Of a stretch of DNA of 64,000 bases, positions 7,977 to 18,250 are shown piece after piece. Numbering within the stretch: the first letter of the stretch is position 1; every line of letters begins with the position of its first letter. Source of the stretch: Bathymodiolus thermophilus thioautotrophic gill symbiont (GTDB lineage Bacteria > Pseudomonadota > Gammaproteobacteria > PS1 > Pseudothioglobaceae); assembly GCF_003711265.1 (NCBI RefSeq), contig NZ_CP024634.1, positions 2,418,001 through 2,482,000 on the forward strand, written 5' to 3'. Position numbers and translations under genes: made by a program. The notes beneath the pieces were generated by a model, which saw nothing but the letters and a program-made list of their open reading frames with translations, searched no databases and was not told where the DNA came from.

Positions 7977-10900
7977 CTAGTTATTAAGTGATTGTATTGT
8001 TCTCACTGTTATTTTTTTATTAACTTTCAAGCCATCCAGCATAGCAAAGGCTGCTGCCACTGTGGTGGTGAATGGCACTTTATGCACCAAGGCTTGACAA
8101 CGAATTGTGGCAGCATCTTCGGCACCTTGGGTGTCTTCTGTTGAGTTGATAATCAAATCAATCTCATCATTTTTAATCATATCAACAATATGTGGCGAGC
8201 CTTCGGAAACTTTATTGACCGTTTCACATTCTAAACCCGCATCGGTTAGCACCTCTTTGTTGCTACGAGTTGCCACCAAACTAAATCCTTGTGATGCAAG
8301 ACGCTTGCCTAAATTAACCAAATCATCTCGGTCCAATTTACGCAAACTCACGAACACTTTGCCACTTTCAGGGGCACGGCTACCTGCTGCCAATTGGGCT
8401 TTATCAAAAGCTGAGGCAAAATCTTTGCCAATGCCCATCACTTCACCTGTTGAGCGCATTTCAGGACCTAAAATTGGGTCAACGCCTAAGAATTTATTAA
8501 ACGGAAACACGGCTTCTTTAACGCTAAAATGTTTTGGAATAATCTCTTTGGTAAAGCCTAATTGCTTGAGTGTTTTGCCTGCCATCACCCGTGCTGCAAT
8601 ATTTGCCAATGGTGCGCCAATCGCTTTGGACACAAAAGGCACTGTGCGAGAAGCACGAGGGTTCACTTCAATAATATAAATTTCATCATCTTGGTAAGCA
8701 AGTTGTGTATTCATTAAACCAATAACACCTAACTTTGTTGCCATGGCAACAACTTGTTTACGCATCTCATCCAGCACTGCTGTCGGTAGCGAATAAGGTG
8801 GCAGCGAACAGGCTGAATCACCTGAATGAATACCAGCCTGTTCAATATGTTGCATAATACCGCCAATCACCACAACTTCACCATCGCAAATCACATCAAT
8901 ATCAACTTCAATGGCATGATCAAGAAAGGAATCTAATAATACAGGTGAGTCGTTTGAAACTTGCACAGCGGTATGCATATAATGATCAAGGCTGTCTTTG
9001 TCATAAACAATTTCCATTGCTCGACCGCCCAACACATAAGAGGGGCGAACCACCAATGGAAAACCAATGCCGTCAGCAATGTCTTGTGCCTGTGCCAATG
9101 AACGCGCTGTACCGTTGAGAGGCTGTTTAAGCCCCAATTCTTGCAACATTTTAGAAAATCGCTCTCTGTCTTCTGCCAAATCAATCGCATCAGGGCTAGT
9201 GCCAATAATTTTTGCACCTGTTTTTTCCAATGCATCTGCTAGTTTTAAAGGCGTTTGACCGCCATATTGCACAATAATACCATCGGGATTTTCAACATCA
9301 ATCACTGCCAATACATCTTCAAGCGTTAATGGCTCAAAATACAAGCGATCAGAAATGTCATAATCGGTAGAAACCGTTTCAGGATTGCAATTCACCATAA
9401 TGGTCTCATAGCCATCTGCACGCAATGCTTTTGATGCATGCACACAACAATAATCAAATTCAATACCTTGCCCAATGCGATTAGGGCCGCCGCCTAAAAT
9501 TAATATTTTTTTCCTATCGGTTGGTTTGGCTTCGCATTGTTGCTGGTAAGTGGAATACAAATATGCCGTTTGCGTATCAAACTCAGCGGCACAACTGTCA
9601 ACTCGCTTAAATACTGGCTTAATATTTAATGCTTTGCGGCGTTCACGCACAGATGATTCGCTACAATTGCACAGTTGCGCCAAACGCGCATCAGAAAAAC
9701 CTTTGCGCTTTAAATCAAATAGTTCGTTGGCATCAATGTCGGTAATATCACTGGCATTAATTTGCATTTCACTGGAAACAATATCTTGTATTTGCGCCAA
9801 AAACCAAGGGTCAACTTTAGACAAATCAAACACTTCTTCAAGGCTCATACCGAATCTAAATGCATCTGCCAAATAAAAAATTCGTTCACCACGAGCAGAA
9901 ATGCACTCACTTCTAATTTTATTACGCGCATCATCAGCACCCAAATCAACAATAGGATCCAGTCCAACTTTATCAGTTTCCAAACCTCTAAGTGCCTTTT
10001 GCAAAGATTCTTGAAAAGTTGAACCCATTGCCATTACCTCACCCACAGATTTCATTTGCGTGGTCAGCCTATCATCTGCTTTGGGGAATTTTTCAAAGGC
10101 AAATCTTGGAATCTTGGTCACCACATAATCAATACTTGGCTCAAACGAGGCAGGTGTTTTGCCTCCAGTAATGTCATTATCAAGCTCATCAAGGGTGTAG
10201 CCTACTGCAAGTTTGGCTGCCACTTTTGCAATCGGAAAACCCGTTGCTTTTGACGCTAAAGCAGATGAGCGAGAAACCCTTGGGTTCATCTCAATAATCG
10301 TCAATCGCCCATCTTTTGGATTAAGCGCAAATTGCACATTTGAACCGCCTGTATCGACGCCAATCTCACGCAACACGGCCAACGAAGCATTGCGCATTAT
10401 TTGGTATTCTTTGTCAGTTAAAGTTTGTGCAGGGGCAACTGTGATTGAATCGCCTGTGTGAATGCCCATTGGGTCAAGGTTTTCAATGGAGCAAACAATG
10501 ATACAGTTGTCTTTATGGTCACGCACCACTTCCATTTCAAACTCTTTCCAACCCAAAATTGACTCTTCAACCAACAATTCATTGGTCGGAGAAAGGTCTA
10601 ATCCTCGCTCACAAATTTCAACAAATTCTTCTTTGTTATAAGCAATGCCACCACCTGAACCCCCCATAGTAAACGAGGGACGAATAACAGTTGGAAAGCC
10701 TACCATTTCCTGAACGGCAAAGGCCTCTTCCAAATTGTGTGCAACAGCTGCCTGAGGCATATCAAGTCCAATTTTAAGCATTGCTTCACGGAATAAATCA
10801 CGGTCTTCTGCTTTATTAATGGCTTCTTTTTTAGCGCCAATCATTTCAACACCATGTTTTTCTAACACGCCGTATCGCTCTAAATCTAGCGCACAATTCA

Positions 10901-11186
10901 ATGCCGTTTGCCCACCCATTGTTGGCAGTAGTGCATCAGGTTTTTCATCTTCGATAATTTTCTCAACCGTGCGCCATTCAATCGGCTCAATATAAGTTGC
11001 ATCTGCCATTTGCGGGTCGGTCATAATCGTAGCTGGATTGGAATTAACCAAAATCACCCGATAACCTTCTTCACGCAATGCGGTACACGCTTGTGCACCT
11101 GAATAATCAAATTCGCACGCTTGCCCAATAACAATAGGGCCAGCGCCAATGATTAAAATACTTTTTAGGTCTTGTCTTTTAGGCAT
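7977..11186 (-). CDS. carB: Carbamoyl-phosphate synthase large chain
   Basis: 1069 residues, the normal full length. Two homologous ATP-grasp halves are visible ([17 protein letters not shown] at the start and [17 protein letters not shown] near residue 565), followed by the C-terminal MGS-like allosteric domain (about 940-1069, with [14 protein letters not shown]). It makes carbamoyl phosphate for pyrimidines and arginine with ammonia delivered by CarA. The mlaA gene lies between carA and carB, which is not the common order. Confidence 0.98.
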   Translation of the reverse strand: MPKRQDLKSILIIGAGPIVIGQACEFDYSGAQACTALREEGYRVILVNSNPATIMTDPQMADATYIEPIEWRTVEKIIEDEKPDALLPTMGGQTALNCALDLERYGVLEKHGVEMIGAKKEAINKAEDRDLFREAMLKIGLDMPQAAVAHNLEEAFAVQEMVGFPTVIRPSFTMGGSGGGIAYNKEEFVEICERGLDLSPTNELLVEESILGWKEFEMEVVRDHKDNCIIVCSIENLDPMGIHTGDSITVAPAQTLTDKEYQIMRNASLAVLREIGVDTGGSNVQFALNPKDGRLTIIEMNPRVSRSSALASKATGFPIAKVAAKLAVGYTLDELDNDITGGKTPASFEPSIDYVVTKIPRFAFEKFPKADDRLTTQMKSVGEVMAMGSTFQESLQKALRGLETDKVGLDPIVDLGADDARNKIRSECISARGERIFYLADAFRFGMSLEEVFDLSKVDPWFLAQIQDIVSSEMQINASDITDIDANELFDLKRKGFSDARLAQLCNCSESSVRERRKALNIKPVFKRVDSCAAEFDTQTAYLYSTYQQQCEAKPTDRKKILILGGGPNRIGQGIEFDYCCVHASKALRADGYETIMVNCNPETVSTDYDISDRLYFEPLTLEDVLAVIDVENPDGIIVQYGGQTPLKLADALEKTGAKIIGTSPDAIDLAEDRERFSKMLQELGLKQPLNGTARSLAQAQDIADGIGFPLVVRPSYVLGGRAMEIVYDKDSLDHYMHTAVQVSNDSPVLLDSFLDHAIEVDIDVICDGEVVVIGGIMQHIEQAGIHSGDSACSLPPYSLPTAVLDEMRKQVVAMATKLGVIGLMNTQLAYQDDEIYIIEVNPRASRTVPFVSKAIGAPLANIAARVMAGKTLKQLGFTKEIIPKHFSVKEAVFPFNKFLGVDPILGPEMRSTGEVMGIGKDFASAFDKAQLAAGSRAPESGKVFVSLRKLDRDDLVNLGKRLASQGFSLVATRSNKEVLTDAGLECETVNKVSEGSPHIVDMIKNDEIDLIINSTEDTQGAEDAATIRCQALVHKVPFTTTVAAAFAMLDGLKVNKKITVRTIQSLNN

Positions 11187-11210
11187 TATATGGAGGCCTC
11201 AGTTTTATAA

Positions 11211-11882
11211 TTAAAATTCATCATCATCGGGTACATTACCATTGTGTATATCAAATTGTCGCTTTTGCAAATAAGAAGAACGCATCACAATATAGGGATC
11301 GTCTGATTTTTTAAGTAAATTGCTTATTGGTAATAATTTAACACGCATATCAACTGCTTGAGCTGCACTTAAGCTAGTTGTTTCTATTATATCTAGGCTT
11401 TTGGTTTGTTCCATACTTTGCAAACTATCTACTATGACGCCCGTTGTGTCACGCAATGTTGAGGGACCTAAAATTGGTAACACGACATAATCACCCTCTG
11501 GCATACCCCAAACTGCCAAAGTTTGGCCAAAATCTTCATAGGTTTTCTTTAGCCCAAGTTCACTTGCTATATCAAATATACCCAAAAGACCTGCTGTAGA
11601 ATTGATTAAAATTCTGCTTAGTGTATTAACACTACTCATTATTTCAAACTGCGCCAACTCATTGCTAAATGTGTTGATATCACCGATATTAGAAGAAAAG
11701 TCGCTCACTCGATTTTGTATTGTTTCAGGAATATTCTCTTGATAAGATTTGGCAATTGGTTCAAAAATATTCTCATCCAGCGTTTGATTAAATTCAAAAG
11801 TTACACGGTTCACTTCTTCCCACGGGTCAATATCATTTGCCCACAACGAAAAAGGCGTTAACATTAACATCAAAAACTTCAT
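11211..11882 (-). CDS. mlaA: MlaA/VacJ-family outer-membrane phospholipid-transport protein
   Basis: A 223-residue MlaA/VacJ protein, with [19 protein letters not shown] near the N-terminus, TFSNELAQ in the middle and [20 protein letters not shown], all typical of the family. MlaA removes mislocalised phospholipids from the outer leaflet of the outer membrane. The N-terminus ([17 protein letters not shown]) looks like a type I signal peptide; there is no lipobox cysteine, whereas E. coli MlaA is a lipoprotein. The start overlaps the carA stop by 4 bases (ATGA), implying translational coupling. Confidence 0.9.
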   Translation of the reverse strand: MKFLMLMLTPFSLWANDIDPWEEVNRVTFEFNQTLDENIFEPIAKSYQENIPETIQNRVSDFSSNIGDINTFSNELAQFEIMSSVNTLSRILINSTAGLLGIFDIASELGLKKTYEDFGQTLAVWGMPEGDYVVLPILGPSTLRDTTGVIVDSLQSMEQTKSLDIIETTSLSAAQAVDMRVKLLPISNLLKKSDDPYIVMRSSYLQKRQFDIHNGNVPDDDEF

Positions 11883-13000
11883 CCTTGCATTTCCTGTATA
11901 AAAGTATCAAACAAACCACTCATATCATGTGGCCCTGGCGAGGCTTCGGGATGACCCTGAAAACCAAATGCTTTTTTGCCAATGACTCTAACACCTTGAA
12001 TGGTGTCGTCAAATAAAGACTTATGCGTTACCTCAAGATGTGCCGGTAAATTATCTGCTGATACTGCAAAACCATGATTTTGTGAAGTGATCATCACCTG
12101 CTTAGAAGCCAAATCTTGCACCGGGTGATTAGCGCCATGATGACCTACAATCATTTTTTCAGTAGATGCGCCACTCGCTAATGACAACAATTGATGCCCC
12201 AAACAAATACCAAACATAGGGATATCTTTTGCCAATAAAGTTCGAATATTTTCAATCGCATAATCACATGGCTCAGGGTCGCCTGGACCGTTGGACAAAA
12301 ACACACCATCAGGGTTCATTGCCAAAACATCTGCAACAGGTGTTTGTGCATTGACCACTGTTAAATCACAGCCTCTGTCTACCAACATTCTTAAAATATT
12401 TTTTTTCACGCCATAATCATAAACCACAACGCTGAATTTTGCATCAAGCGAATTAAATTTGCCTTTTTCAAGAACATAAGAGCCTTCCTTAAATGTGTAT
12501 TGCTTAGTGGTGGAAACCACTTTAGCCAAATCCATATTCTTAAGTCCAGCAAAAGATTGTGCGTTAGCAATTGCCAACGCCTCATCAATATTATCGCCTG
12601 TTATAATGCAGCCTTTGAGTGCGCCTTTTTCACGCAAATGGCGTGTTAAAGCACGGGTATCAATGTTGCTAATTGCAATGATATTATGTTTTGATAAATA
12701 TTCATCCAATGGCATTTCATTACGCCAATTACTGTGTAACAAAGGCAAATCACGAATAATCAAACCAGAGGCATAAATCTTAGCGGATTCTTCGTCAATT
12801 TGATTGGTGCCTGTATTGCCAATATGCGGATAAGTGAGTGCCACAATTTGCTTGGCATAAGAAGGGTCGGTTAAAATTTCTTGGTAGCCCGTCATTGAGG
12901 TATTGAATACCACCTCACCCAATGTTTCACCACTAGCGCCGATTGATTTCCCCTTGAAAATTGCACCATCCTCTAATGCTAACACAGCAACTTGCGACAC
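11879..13000 (-). CDS. carA: Carbamoyl-phosphate synthase small chain
   Basis: The C-terminal class I glutamine amidotransferase domain has the nucleophile in [12 protein letters not shown] and the H-E pair in [12 protein letters not shown]. The start chosen is the GTG at 13000 ([19 protein letters not shown]), preceded by AGGAG at 6 bases; an ATG at 13045 would add 15 residues without family similarity. The product is 373 residues. It hydrolyses glutamine and channels ammonia to CarB. It is first gene of the carA-mlaA-carB-greA run. Confidence 0.96.
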   Translation of the reverse strand: MSQVAVLALEDGAIFKGKSIGASGETLGEVVFNTSMTGYQEILTDPSYAKQIVALTYPHIGNTGTNQIDEESAKIYASGLIIRDLPLLHSNWRNEMPLDEYLSKHNIIAISNIDTRALTRHLREKGALKGCIITGDNIDEALAIANAQSFAGLKNMDLAKVVSTTKQYTFKEGSYVLEKGKFNSLDAKFSVVVYDYGVKKNILRMLVDRGCDLTVVNAQTPVADVLAMNPDGVFLSNGPGDPEPCDYAIENIRTLLAKDIPMFGICLGHQLLSLASGASTEKMIVGHHGANHPVQDLASKQVMITSQNHGFAVSADNLPAHLEVTHKSLFDDTIQGVRVIGKKAFGFQGHPEASPGPHDMSGLFDTFIQEMQG

Positions 13001-13107
13001 TGAACACTCCTGAATTAAAAACTTCGGAAATTTTACCACAAGCAATCTATAATCTAACAGGCAAATCAGATATAATCTTACACTTTAAAATCAAATAAAG
13101 AGGCACT

Positions 13108-13377
13108 ATGGAAATTACAGTAGAAAATATCAAATGTGGTGGCTGTGCAGGCACCATCACTAAGAAACTTAATACAAAATTTAACACCGACAGCACTGAA
13201 GTGAATGTTGAACAAGGCACAATTAACATTGATGTTGAAGACACTAAACGCGACGAAGTAGCCAAAATTTTGCTCAACTTAGGGTACCCTGAAACCGACT
13301 CAGTTCATGGTTTCGGCTCAGCCAAAGCCAAAGCCAAATCATTCGTTTCTTGTGCCATCGGTAAAATGGATAAATGA
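13108..13377 (+). CDS. Small heavy-metal-associated (HMA) domain protein
   Basis: An 89-residue protein with a ferredoxin-like HMA fold: MEITVENIKCGGCAGTITKK at the start, in which CGGC replaces the usual metal-binding CxxC, then EVNVEQGTINIDV. This resembles CopZ-type copper chaperones or the N-terminal domain of copper ATPases, with a C-terminal extension (AKAKAKSFVSCAIGK). Metal and partner cannot be told from sequence. Its stop overlaps the thiS start by 4 bases (ATGA), so the two are coupled. An AGAGG ribosome site precedes the ATG. Confidence 0.85.
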   Translation: MEITVENIKCGGCAGTITKKLNTKFNTDSTEVNVEQGTINIDVEDTKRDEVAKILLNLGYPETDSVHGFGSAKAKAKSFVSCAIGKMDK

Positions 13378-13574
13378 TTCTACAAGTCAATGGCGAACAA
13401 TTTAAGATTGCCAGTGGCTCAACTGCCACTGATTTAATTGCTAAACTCAATTATCAAAACCAACGCATCGCCCTAGAAGTCAACGAAGCCATTATCCCCA
13501 AATCAAATCACACGGAATTCCTTCTAAACGAAGGAGACAAAATTGAAATTATTAAAGCAGTGGGTGGTGGCTAA
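13374..13574 (+). CDS. thiS: ThiS sulfur-carrier protein
   Basis: A 66-residue ubiquitin-like protein ending in AVGGG, the Gly-Gly tail that is adenylated and thiocarboxylated for thiazole synthesis. MILQVNGEQFKIASGSTATD is typical of ThiS. It provides sulfur to ThiG in thiamine biosynthesis; no thiG is in the window. The 4-base overlap with the HMA-domain gene upstream suggests cotranslation, an unusual pairing. Confidence 0.9.
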   Translation: MILQVNGEQFKIASGSTATDLIAKLNYQNQRIALEVNEAIIPKSNHTEFLLNEGDKIEIIKAVGGG

Positions 13575-13597
13575 TTATTAAGGCTTAACCTTAATAA
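13575..13597. terminator. Hairpin between thiS and a convergent gene
   Basis: A perfect 9-bp stem TTATTAAGG / CCTTAATAA with a 5-base loop directly after the thiS stop. No T-run follows on either strand, so a terminator role is likely by position but not proven by sequence. Confidence 0.5.
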
Positions 13598-13615
13598 GGC
13601 TGTAAGAAAAAATCA

Positions 13616-14125
13616 CTATCTGGAACGCACCAAACGAACATAATTGCTACTGTTGCGTTCTTCAGTGTTGGCATAGCCATAGTTGAAATGCAACTGCCAA
13701 GTCTGGCTGGAATTACGAGCACTAGGTGAAGACGACCAAAAGAGGTCGGCAGGGGTGTTGGGGAAAATGTTCTCATTAACACGAGGGTTATAACAATTAC
13801 GCGTAACCAAAGAATTCAGTTCTTTTATGTTTGGCAGACGCCAATCGCTATAAGTGGCAAAGTTGTGATCTCTTGCCAATTGTAGTGCCGCTTCCCAATT
13901 GAACTTACCGCCTAAACCTACGCTACAATTATCACCACTCAAACCTTGAATACATTTTTTCCACATTAAATTGGTTTGATAGTCAATAACCGTATTATCA
14001 CTACGAATGACATATCTACTATCTTCCCACTCGTTAGGAATATAGTCTTGGCAAGTTTGAGCCAACGAATAATTGGTGGCTAAAAATATAATATTAATTG
14101 TTAGAAATAAAATTGTTTTTTTCAT
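13616..14125 (-). CDS. Secreted DUF1566 (Lcl C-terminal-like) protein
   Basis: 169 residues with a signal peptide (MKKTILFLTINIIFLATNYS). The rest is one DUF1566-type domain: NTVIDYQTNLMWKKC, FNWEAALQLARDH, YSDWRLPNIKELNSLV, then FWSSSPSARNSSQTWQLHF and YVRLVRSR. This domain is related in fold to C-type-lectin-like and formylglycine-enzyme-like modules and is common in secreted bacterial proteins. Function unknown. It resembles the C-terminal domain of the neighbouring lipoprotein (14355-16910), and the two may be duplicates. The 230 bases between them show no gene I would support. Confidence 0.82.
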   Translation of the reverse strand: MKKTILFLTINIIFLATNYSLAQTCQDYIPNEWEDSRYVIRSDNTVIDYQTNLMWKKCIQGLSGDNCSVGLGGKFNWEAALQLARDHNFATYSDWRLPNIKELNSLVTRNCYNPRVNENIFPNTPADLFWSSSPSARNSSQTWQLHFNYGYANTEERNSSNYVRLVRSR

Positions 14126-14354
14126 GTTTATGCTCTTAGTTATGGGTGGAATATTTTTAAGTCGTTTATCCTAATGCTCTTGCTCGGTTGCAAATGTTGT
14201 GCAAACTGTCTATTTGTAAAAATAAAGCATTTGCCTTTTTGTAAAGAAATAACAAAATTTTTAACTGCACTTTCTATTTTGATAACCAAGCATACTACAT
14301 TACGATAAATAGAAAATTTGTTTTGATCATTCATATTTTTAAAATAAAAAATCA

Positions 14355-16910
14355 TTATTTAGAATGCACCAAACGAACACTATAAGATTTGTGAGAACGA
14401 AGGTAATTATAAAGATAGCCATCGTAAAATTCCAGTAGCCATGCATTATTAAGGCTATTCACATAAGGTGAAGACGACCAAAAACTATTGACCACGGCAT
14501 TTGGAAAATAATTATTATCAATCATAGGTCTTGTAATTGACAAATCGATAATTGAATACAATTCGCCTATGGTTGGTACACGCCAATTATTGTTGCCACA
14601 GAAATTTTCAGCATTTGTCCCCTCAACTAAACCAGTCCAATCATTGTTATAATCGCCTTTTCTATTGGCATTTTCTCTGCCAATTGCGGTTTTTCCACCC
14701 CAACGATAGACATTGCCTTGGTGGTGAATATTGGTGTGGTTGTTGTCAGTGGTATCACTATCCTCAACACCTTGATTGCTTTTCACCTCCCAAACTAATC
14801 CTGTGACATTGTCTCGTACACAAGACCATTTAGTCCCAGCACTTTCTGTACCCGTATCGCCTGTTGCCCATGTTGCGTTTTGAATGCTTAACACATTGCC
14901 TGTGCTACCGAGTTTAGTGAAATCAAATCCTACCTTACCCCCACCTATTTTTATCAAAGTGCCAGCGGCTGCTTGAGCATCTCGTCCATTCGAGCAGTCT
15001 TGTGCTGATATTTCTGTACCTGTGCAGGTGTCATTATTACCCGTTTGATATTTCCCGCCCTCAATTATGCCTGTGTCGTTAAGCATTTCAACTGGTATGG
15101 CTGTTGTTTCGCCAGATCTGCCACTTTCAAAAGTGCCTTTGACGGCCGTAACAATAAAATAATATTGTGTGCCTACGGCTAAATTAGCAATAGTTTTGCT
15201 AGTGCCTGTGATGTTTTGTAATAATGAACCGCCATCTAAAGAGGCGTAATTAGACAGATTAACACCATTAAAACTTTGCTTGGCATAATACACTTGATAT
15301 TTTGTTGCCCCGCTAACTGTGTCCCAAGTTAAGGTAACGGCGGCATTAGCCTTGCTTTGAGCTGTCAGGCTTTTTATCGTATCCAAATCAACATTAATAC
15401 TTATTGTAGCCGTGTCATCTCCTATTGCATTGGTGGCTTTAATGGTATAAGTCGTAACGCGTTGTAATACGGTTGGTGTGCCAAAGATTTCACAGCCACC
15501 ATTGCTATTATTAGACTCCACTATTAAGCCATTTGGAAGTCTAGGTTCACTACTACAACTACTAGCAGCAGTGCCTGTGTTGTGAAACATAAAGGCAATG
15601 ATATTCTTATTAAGAATGAAATGCCTACTAGGTAAATTGGTGAGTATCGGCTTGCCTGTAGGGGTGGTAGTTACTACATTACTTAAAGGCCCTTCAGCAC
15701 TACCTTGTAACGCAGCAACGACAAAATGATAGAAAGTGCCACTGCTTAAGCCACTAACAGTTCCACTAACACCTGATGTTAACAAGACACTGGCACTGCC
15801 TAAATTAGATGCGTTAATTTCATTTTGGGAGTAATATATTTTGTACCCTGTTGCCCCGTTAACTGCTTGCCAAGTTAAGGTAACAGCGGCATTACCTTTG
15901 GTGGTTTTCAAGTTTCTTGGTATATCTAAATTAACGCTGATGCTAATCGTGGCCGTACTGTTACCTTTTAAATTAGTGGCTTTAATGGTGTGCATTGTAG
16001 CGCTTTGCAATAAGGTTGGTGTGCCAAAGATTTTGCAACTGCCACCAAAAAGTACCACCATTAAACCATTTGGTAAACTGGGTTCGCTACCACAACTACG
16101 AGCATCACCACCTGTGTTTTCGAACACAAAAGTTACAGGACTGCCGATAATCAAGTTTTTGGTTGATAAATTGGCAAGTCTAGTCAATAGTGGCACACCA
16201 ATTATATCTGCTCCAATTTTGTCAGCATTGGTGTTTTTAAACTTACTGTCTAAGCCATCAAGTGCTATTACTAATTCCTTTGCGGTTGCCCGATCTAATG
16301 TCTTGTCAATTAATTCGACTTTGAATGCCTCCATAATTTCACTGAGACTACCTCTATTGCTTACATCTTGATCTTCAAATTTTGAAAGCATTGCCAAAAC
16401 CATGGCATAATCTCCAGCGTCGTCATCGGTTATATCAGTTTTGTCAATGTTTGTAGGAATAATTAGGGTGATACTTTTTCCTGATAAACCAAAAGCGTTG
16501 GCGACTGTGCTATTATGAGTTTCAATAACATTGTTAAGGTTAGTGTCAATTCTTACGGCAATTTCAGTTAATGGTGTGACGGCAAATTTTTCACCTTCGA
16601 CAAAATTAAGTGCCGCTCGTAACATTGGCGATTGTTTTTCTTCACCTGTCGCTTCATCGGTATATTTTCCACCAGCAGAACATTCAATTAAAGCCTTTCC
16701 AAAATAATTAACATTACTAAATTCAACAACACCCTTGTTGCTAATCGTAGAGACTAATTTATCGCCTTTTCCCCCTTCTAGGGTGACATTATAAATGGAA
16801 CAACTGGCGTTATCAATTGGAGCAGCAGAGAGAAAACCAGAAGAAACCCCACAAGATTGCAACGCCAAAGCAACGGCCACAACTAACGAATTTTTTAACA
16901 AATTAGACAC
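14355..16910 (-). CDS. Large lipoprotein with Ig-like, FN3-like and DUF1566 domains
   Basis: The GTG at 16910, with GGAG 8 bases upstream, gives an 851-residue lipoprotein: VSNLLKNSLVVAVALALQSC has a lipobox ending at Cys20. Roughly: 30-270 unassigned, alpha-rich in the second half; two repeats of a putative-Ig segment (GLMVVLFGGSCKIFGTPT and GLIVESNNSNGGCEIFGTPT) each followed by a fibronectin III-like segment (AAVTLTWQAVNGATGYKIYY and AAVTLTWDTVSGATKYQVYY); and a C-terminal DUF1566 domain from about 680 (NNWRVPTIGELYSI, FWSSSPYVNSLNNAWLL, SVRLVHSK). The likely site is the outer surface; a binding or adhesion role is inference. Confidence 0.8.
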   Translation of the reverse strand: MSNLLKNSLVVAVALALQSCGVSSGFLSAAPIDNASCSIYNVTLEGGKGDKLVSTISNKGVVEFSNVNYFGKALIECSAGGKYTDEATGEEKQSPMLRAALNFVEGEKFAVTPLTEIAVRIDTNLNNVIETHNSTVANAFGLSGKSITLIIPTNIDKTDITDDDAGDYAMVLAMLSKFEDQDVSNRGSLSEIMEAFKVELIDKTLDRATAKELVIALDGLDSKFKNTNADKIGADIIGVPLLTRLANLSTKNLIIGSPVTFVFENTGGDARSCGSEPSLPNGLMVVLFGGSCKIFGTPTLLQSATMHTIKATNLKGNSTATISISVNLDIPRNLKTTKGNAAVTLTWQAVNGATGYKIYYSQNEINASNLGSASVLLTSGVSGTVSGLSSGTFYHFVVAALQGSAEGPLSNVVTTTPTGKPILTNLPSRHFILNKNIIAFMFHNTGTAASSCSSEPRLPNGLIVESNNSNGGCEIFGTPTVLQRVTTYTIKATNAIGDDTATISINVDLDTIKSLTAQSKANAAVTLTWDTVSGATKYQVYYAKQSFNGVNLSNYASLDGGSLLQNITGTSKTIANLAVGTQYYFIVTAVKGTFESGRSGETTAIPVEMLNDTGIIEGGKYQTGNNDTCTGTEISAQDCSNGRDAQAAAGTLIKIGGGKVGFDFTKLGSTGNVLSIQNATWATGDTGTESAGTKWSCVRDNVTGLVWEVKSNQGVEDSDTTDNNHTNIHHQGNVYRWGGKTAIGRENANRKGDYNNDWTGLVEGTNAENFCGNNNWRVPTIGELYSIIDLSITRPMIDNNYFPNAVVNSFWSSSPYVNSLNNAWLLEFYDGYLYNYLRSHKSYSVRLVHSK

Positions 16911-17109
16911 TGAATATACTCCAAAAATGAAAAATAATATTACCCAAGATTTTGTATAAAAGTGGTGCCGAAAATCGTTCAATTGCACTACTTTGGCACT
17001 AATGAATAGCGATTATACAACTTTTTTTAACAGTAAATTGTATTTTTTTGTAATAAATTGCACGAACTATATAGACCGAGGGCTATTCTAAAAAAATGTT
17101 GCACTATTA

Positions 17110-17155
17110 AGACCTTTGCATATAAGTATAAATTAAATTCACCACTTTTTTAAAC
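17110..17155. repeat. Relic of the right half of the GAGACC repeat
   Basis: AAGACCTTTGCATATAAGTA is followed by a worn version of the inner arm ending in TTTTTTAAACC. The relic runs into the end of the PP-loop ATPase gene (stop TAA at 17150-17152), so that stop lies within repeat-like sequence. Confidence 0.45.
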
Positions 17156-18193
17156 CATCCAATTCTTTTGAATTTCATCAGCTGAGAACGGCTTAACACT
17201 TAGCATTTGCATAATACCAGTATCTAGTTTTACCTCTACATCAACACTGTCACTGTCTCTGCCCTGAGAATAACGCGCTAAGATTTTAGCGGCAATTTGC
17301 AGGTCTGCTTGAGTGGGCTCGCCATCAATCAATGCCAATGGTCCATTGCAACTGGTGGGGTATAAATTAGCGTATTGATTGCGATACCCTTCTAAAAATT
17401 TAACCTCTCCTTCTTCCCTGGCAACAATCATTTTAAAACGGGGATTTGGACGAATGTGCCTACCAACTTTAAGCATCATTAAATCGTCTAATTGATATTC
17501 ACGACTGCCACGAGATTGCCACATATCGACCAACTTATCTGAATATTGCTTGTCGGTTAAAAAACAACATCCACCGGCAGGTGTGGCATAGTCTTCAAAA
17601 CCATATTGCTTGGCCAAAGCCATTTGTGGCTTGCGCGTGCGCCCTGAAAAATCCAATAATTTTTCTCTGTCCACCCAGCCTTCAATTTCTGCTTTAGTGG
17701 GTGGTAAATGTTTGGCACACAATGGGCGCAATAACAAATCATCTGCCCCTGATTCTGCTTGCACAATTGGCATGGTTTCCTTGCGTTGCGACATAGGTCG
17801 CTGCCCCATTACTTCGCCTGTAATAATGAAATCAAAATCGTGTTCTAACATCCATTGTTTGGCTTTTTTTACCATAAATCCCTTGCAATCCAGACACGGG
17901 TTCATATTTTTGCCATAACCATGCTTGGGGTTTAATAACACATCACGATATTCTTCAATGACATCAATAATATGTAATTTTATATCAAGTTGTTCTGCCA
18001 CCCATAAGGCGTTATTGCGTTTTGGCTTGTCTTTTTTTTGCTTGCGAATAGCGTGCGTGTGTCCTTCTACACAAAAACCAGTAAAAAAATTAATTCCCTC
18101 TACATGCACACCTTGATCTAACATTAATTTGGTGCTCAAAAGTGAATCCAATCCTCCTGAAATTAACGACACTGCTTTTATTTGTTTTTTCAT
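17150..18193 (-). CDS. PP-loop ATPase of the ThiI/MnmA-like group, probable tRNA or cofactor thiolation
   Basis: 347 residues. The N-terminal half is a PP-loop ATP pyrophosphatase: SLISGGLDSLLS (motif SGGLDS at 12-17), a CLDC pair (Cys100 and Cys103) and a GGCC motif at 207-210 (PAGGCCFLTDKQYS). The C-terminal third (RPNPRFKMIVAREEGEVKFLEGYR) resembles the NFACT-R/DUF814 RNA-binding region. Proteins of this layout are usually annotated as tRNA 2-thiouridylase-like or ThiI-like; the real substrate is not known to me. In a sulfur oxidiser it may draw on the Tus/Dsr sulfur relay. prmA lies upstream on the same strand. Confidence 0.78.
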   Translation of the reverse strand: MKKQIKAVSLISGGLDSLLSTKLMLDQGVHVEGINFFTGFCVEGHTHAIRKQKKDKPKRNNALWVAEQLDIKLHIIDVIEEYRDVLLNPKHGYGKNMNPCLDCKGFMVKKAKQWMLEHDFDFIITGEVMGQRPMSQRKETMPIVQAESGADDLLLRPLCAKHLPPTKAEIEGWVDREKLLDFSGRTRKPQMALAKQYGFEDYATPAGGCCFLTDKQYSDKLVDMWQSRGSREYQLDDLMMLKVGRHIRPNPRFKMIVAREEGEVKFLEGYRNQYANLYPTSCNGPLALIDGEPTQADLQIAAKILARYSQGRDSDSVDVEVKLDTGIMQMLSVKPFSADEIQKNWMV

Positions 18194-18250
18194 TTTATCC
18201 TTTGGGTAAGTTTTGCCCGTTTTTTTTCATAATTTATGCAAAACTCTTAT

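Noticed and set aside
14126-14354. A 71-codon minus-strand frame (14140-14355) between the two DUF1566 genes
   Set aside because: It has no family motif and no ribosome site. Its composition fits an AT-rich gap.
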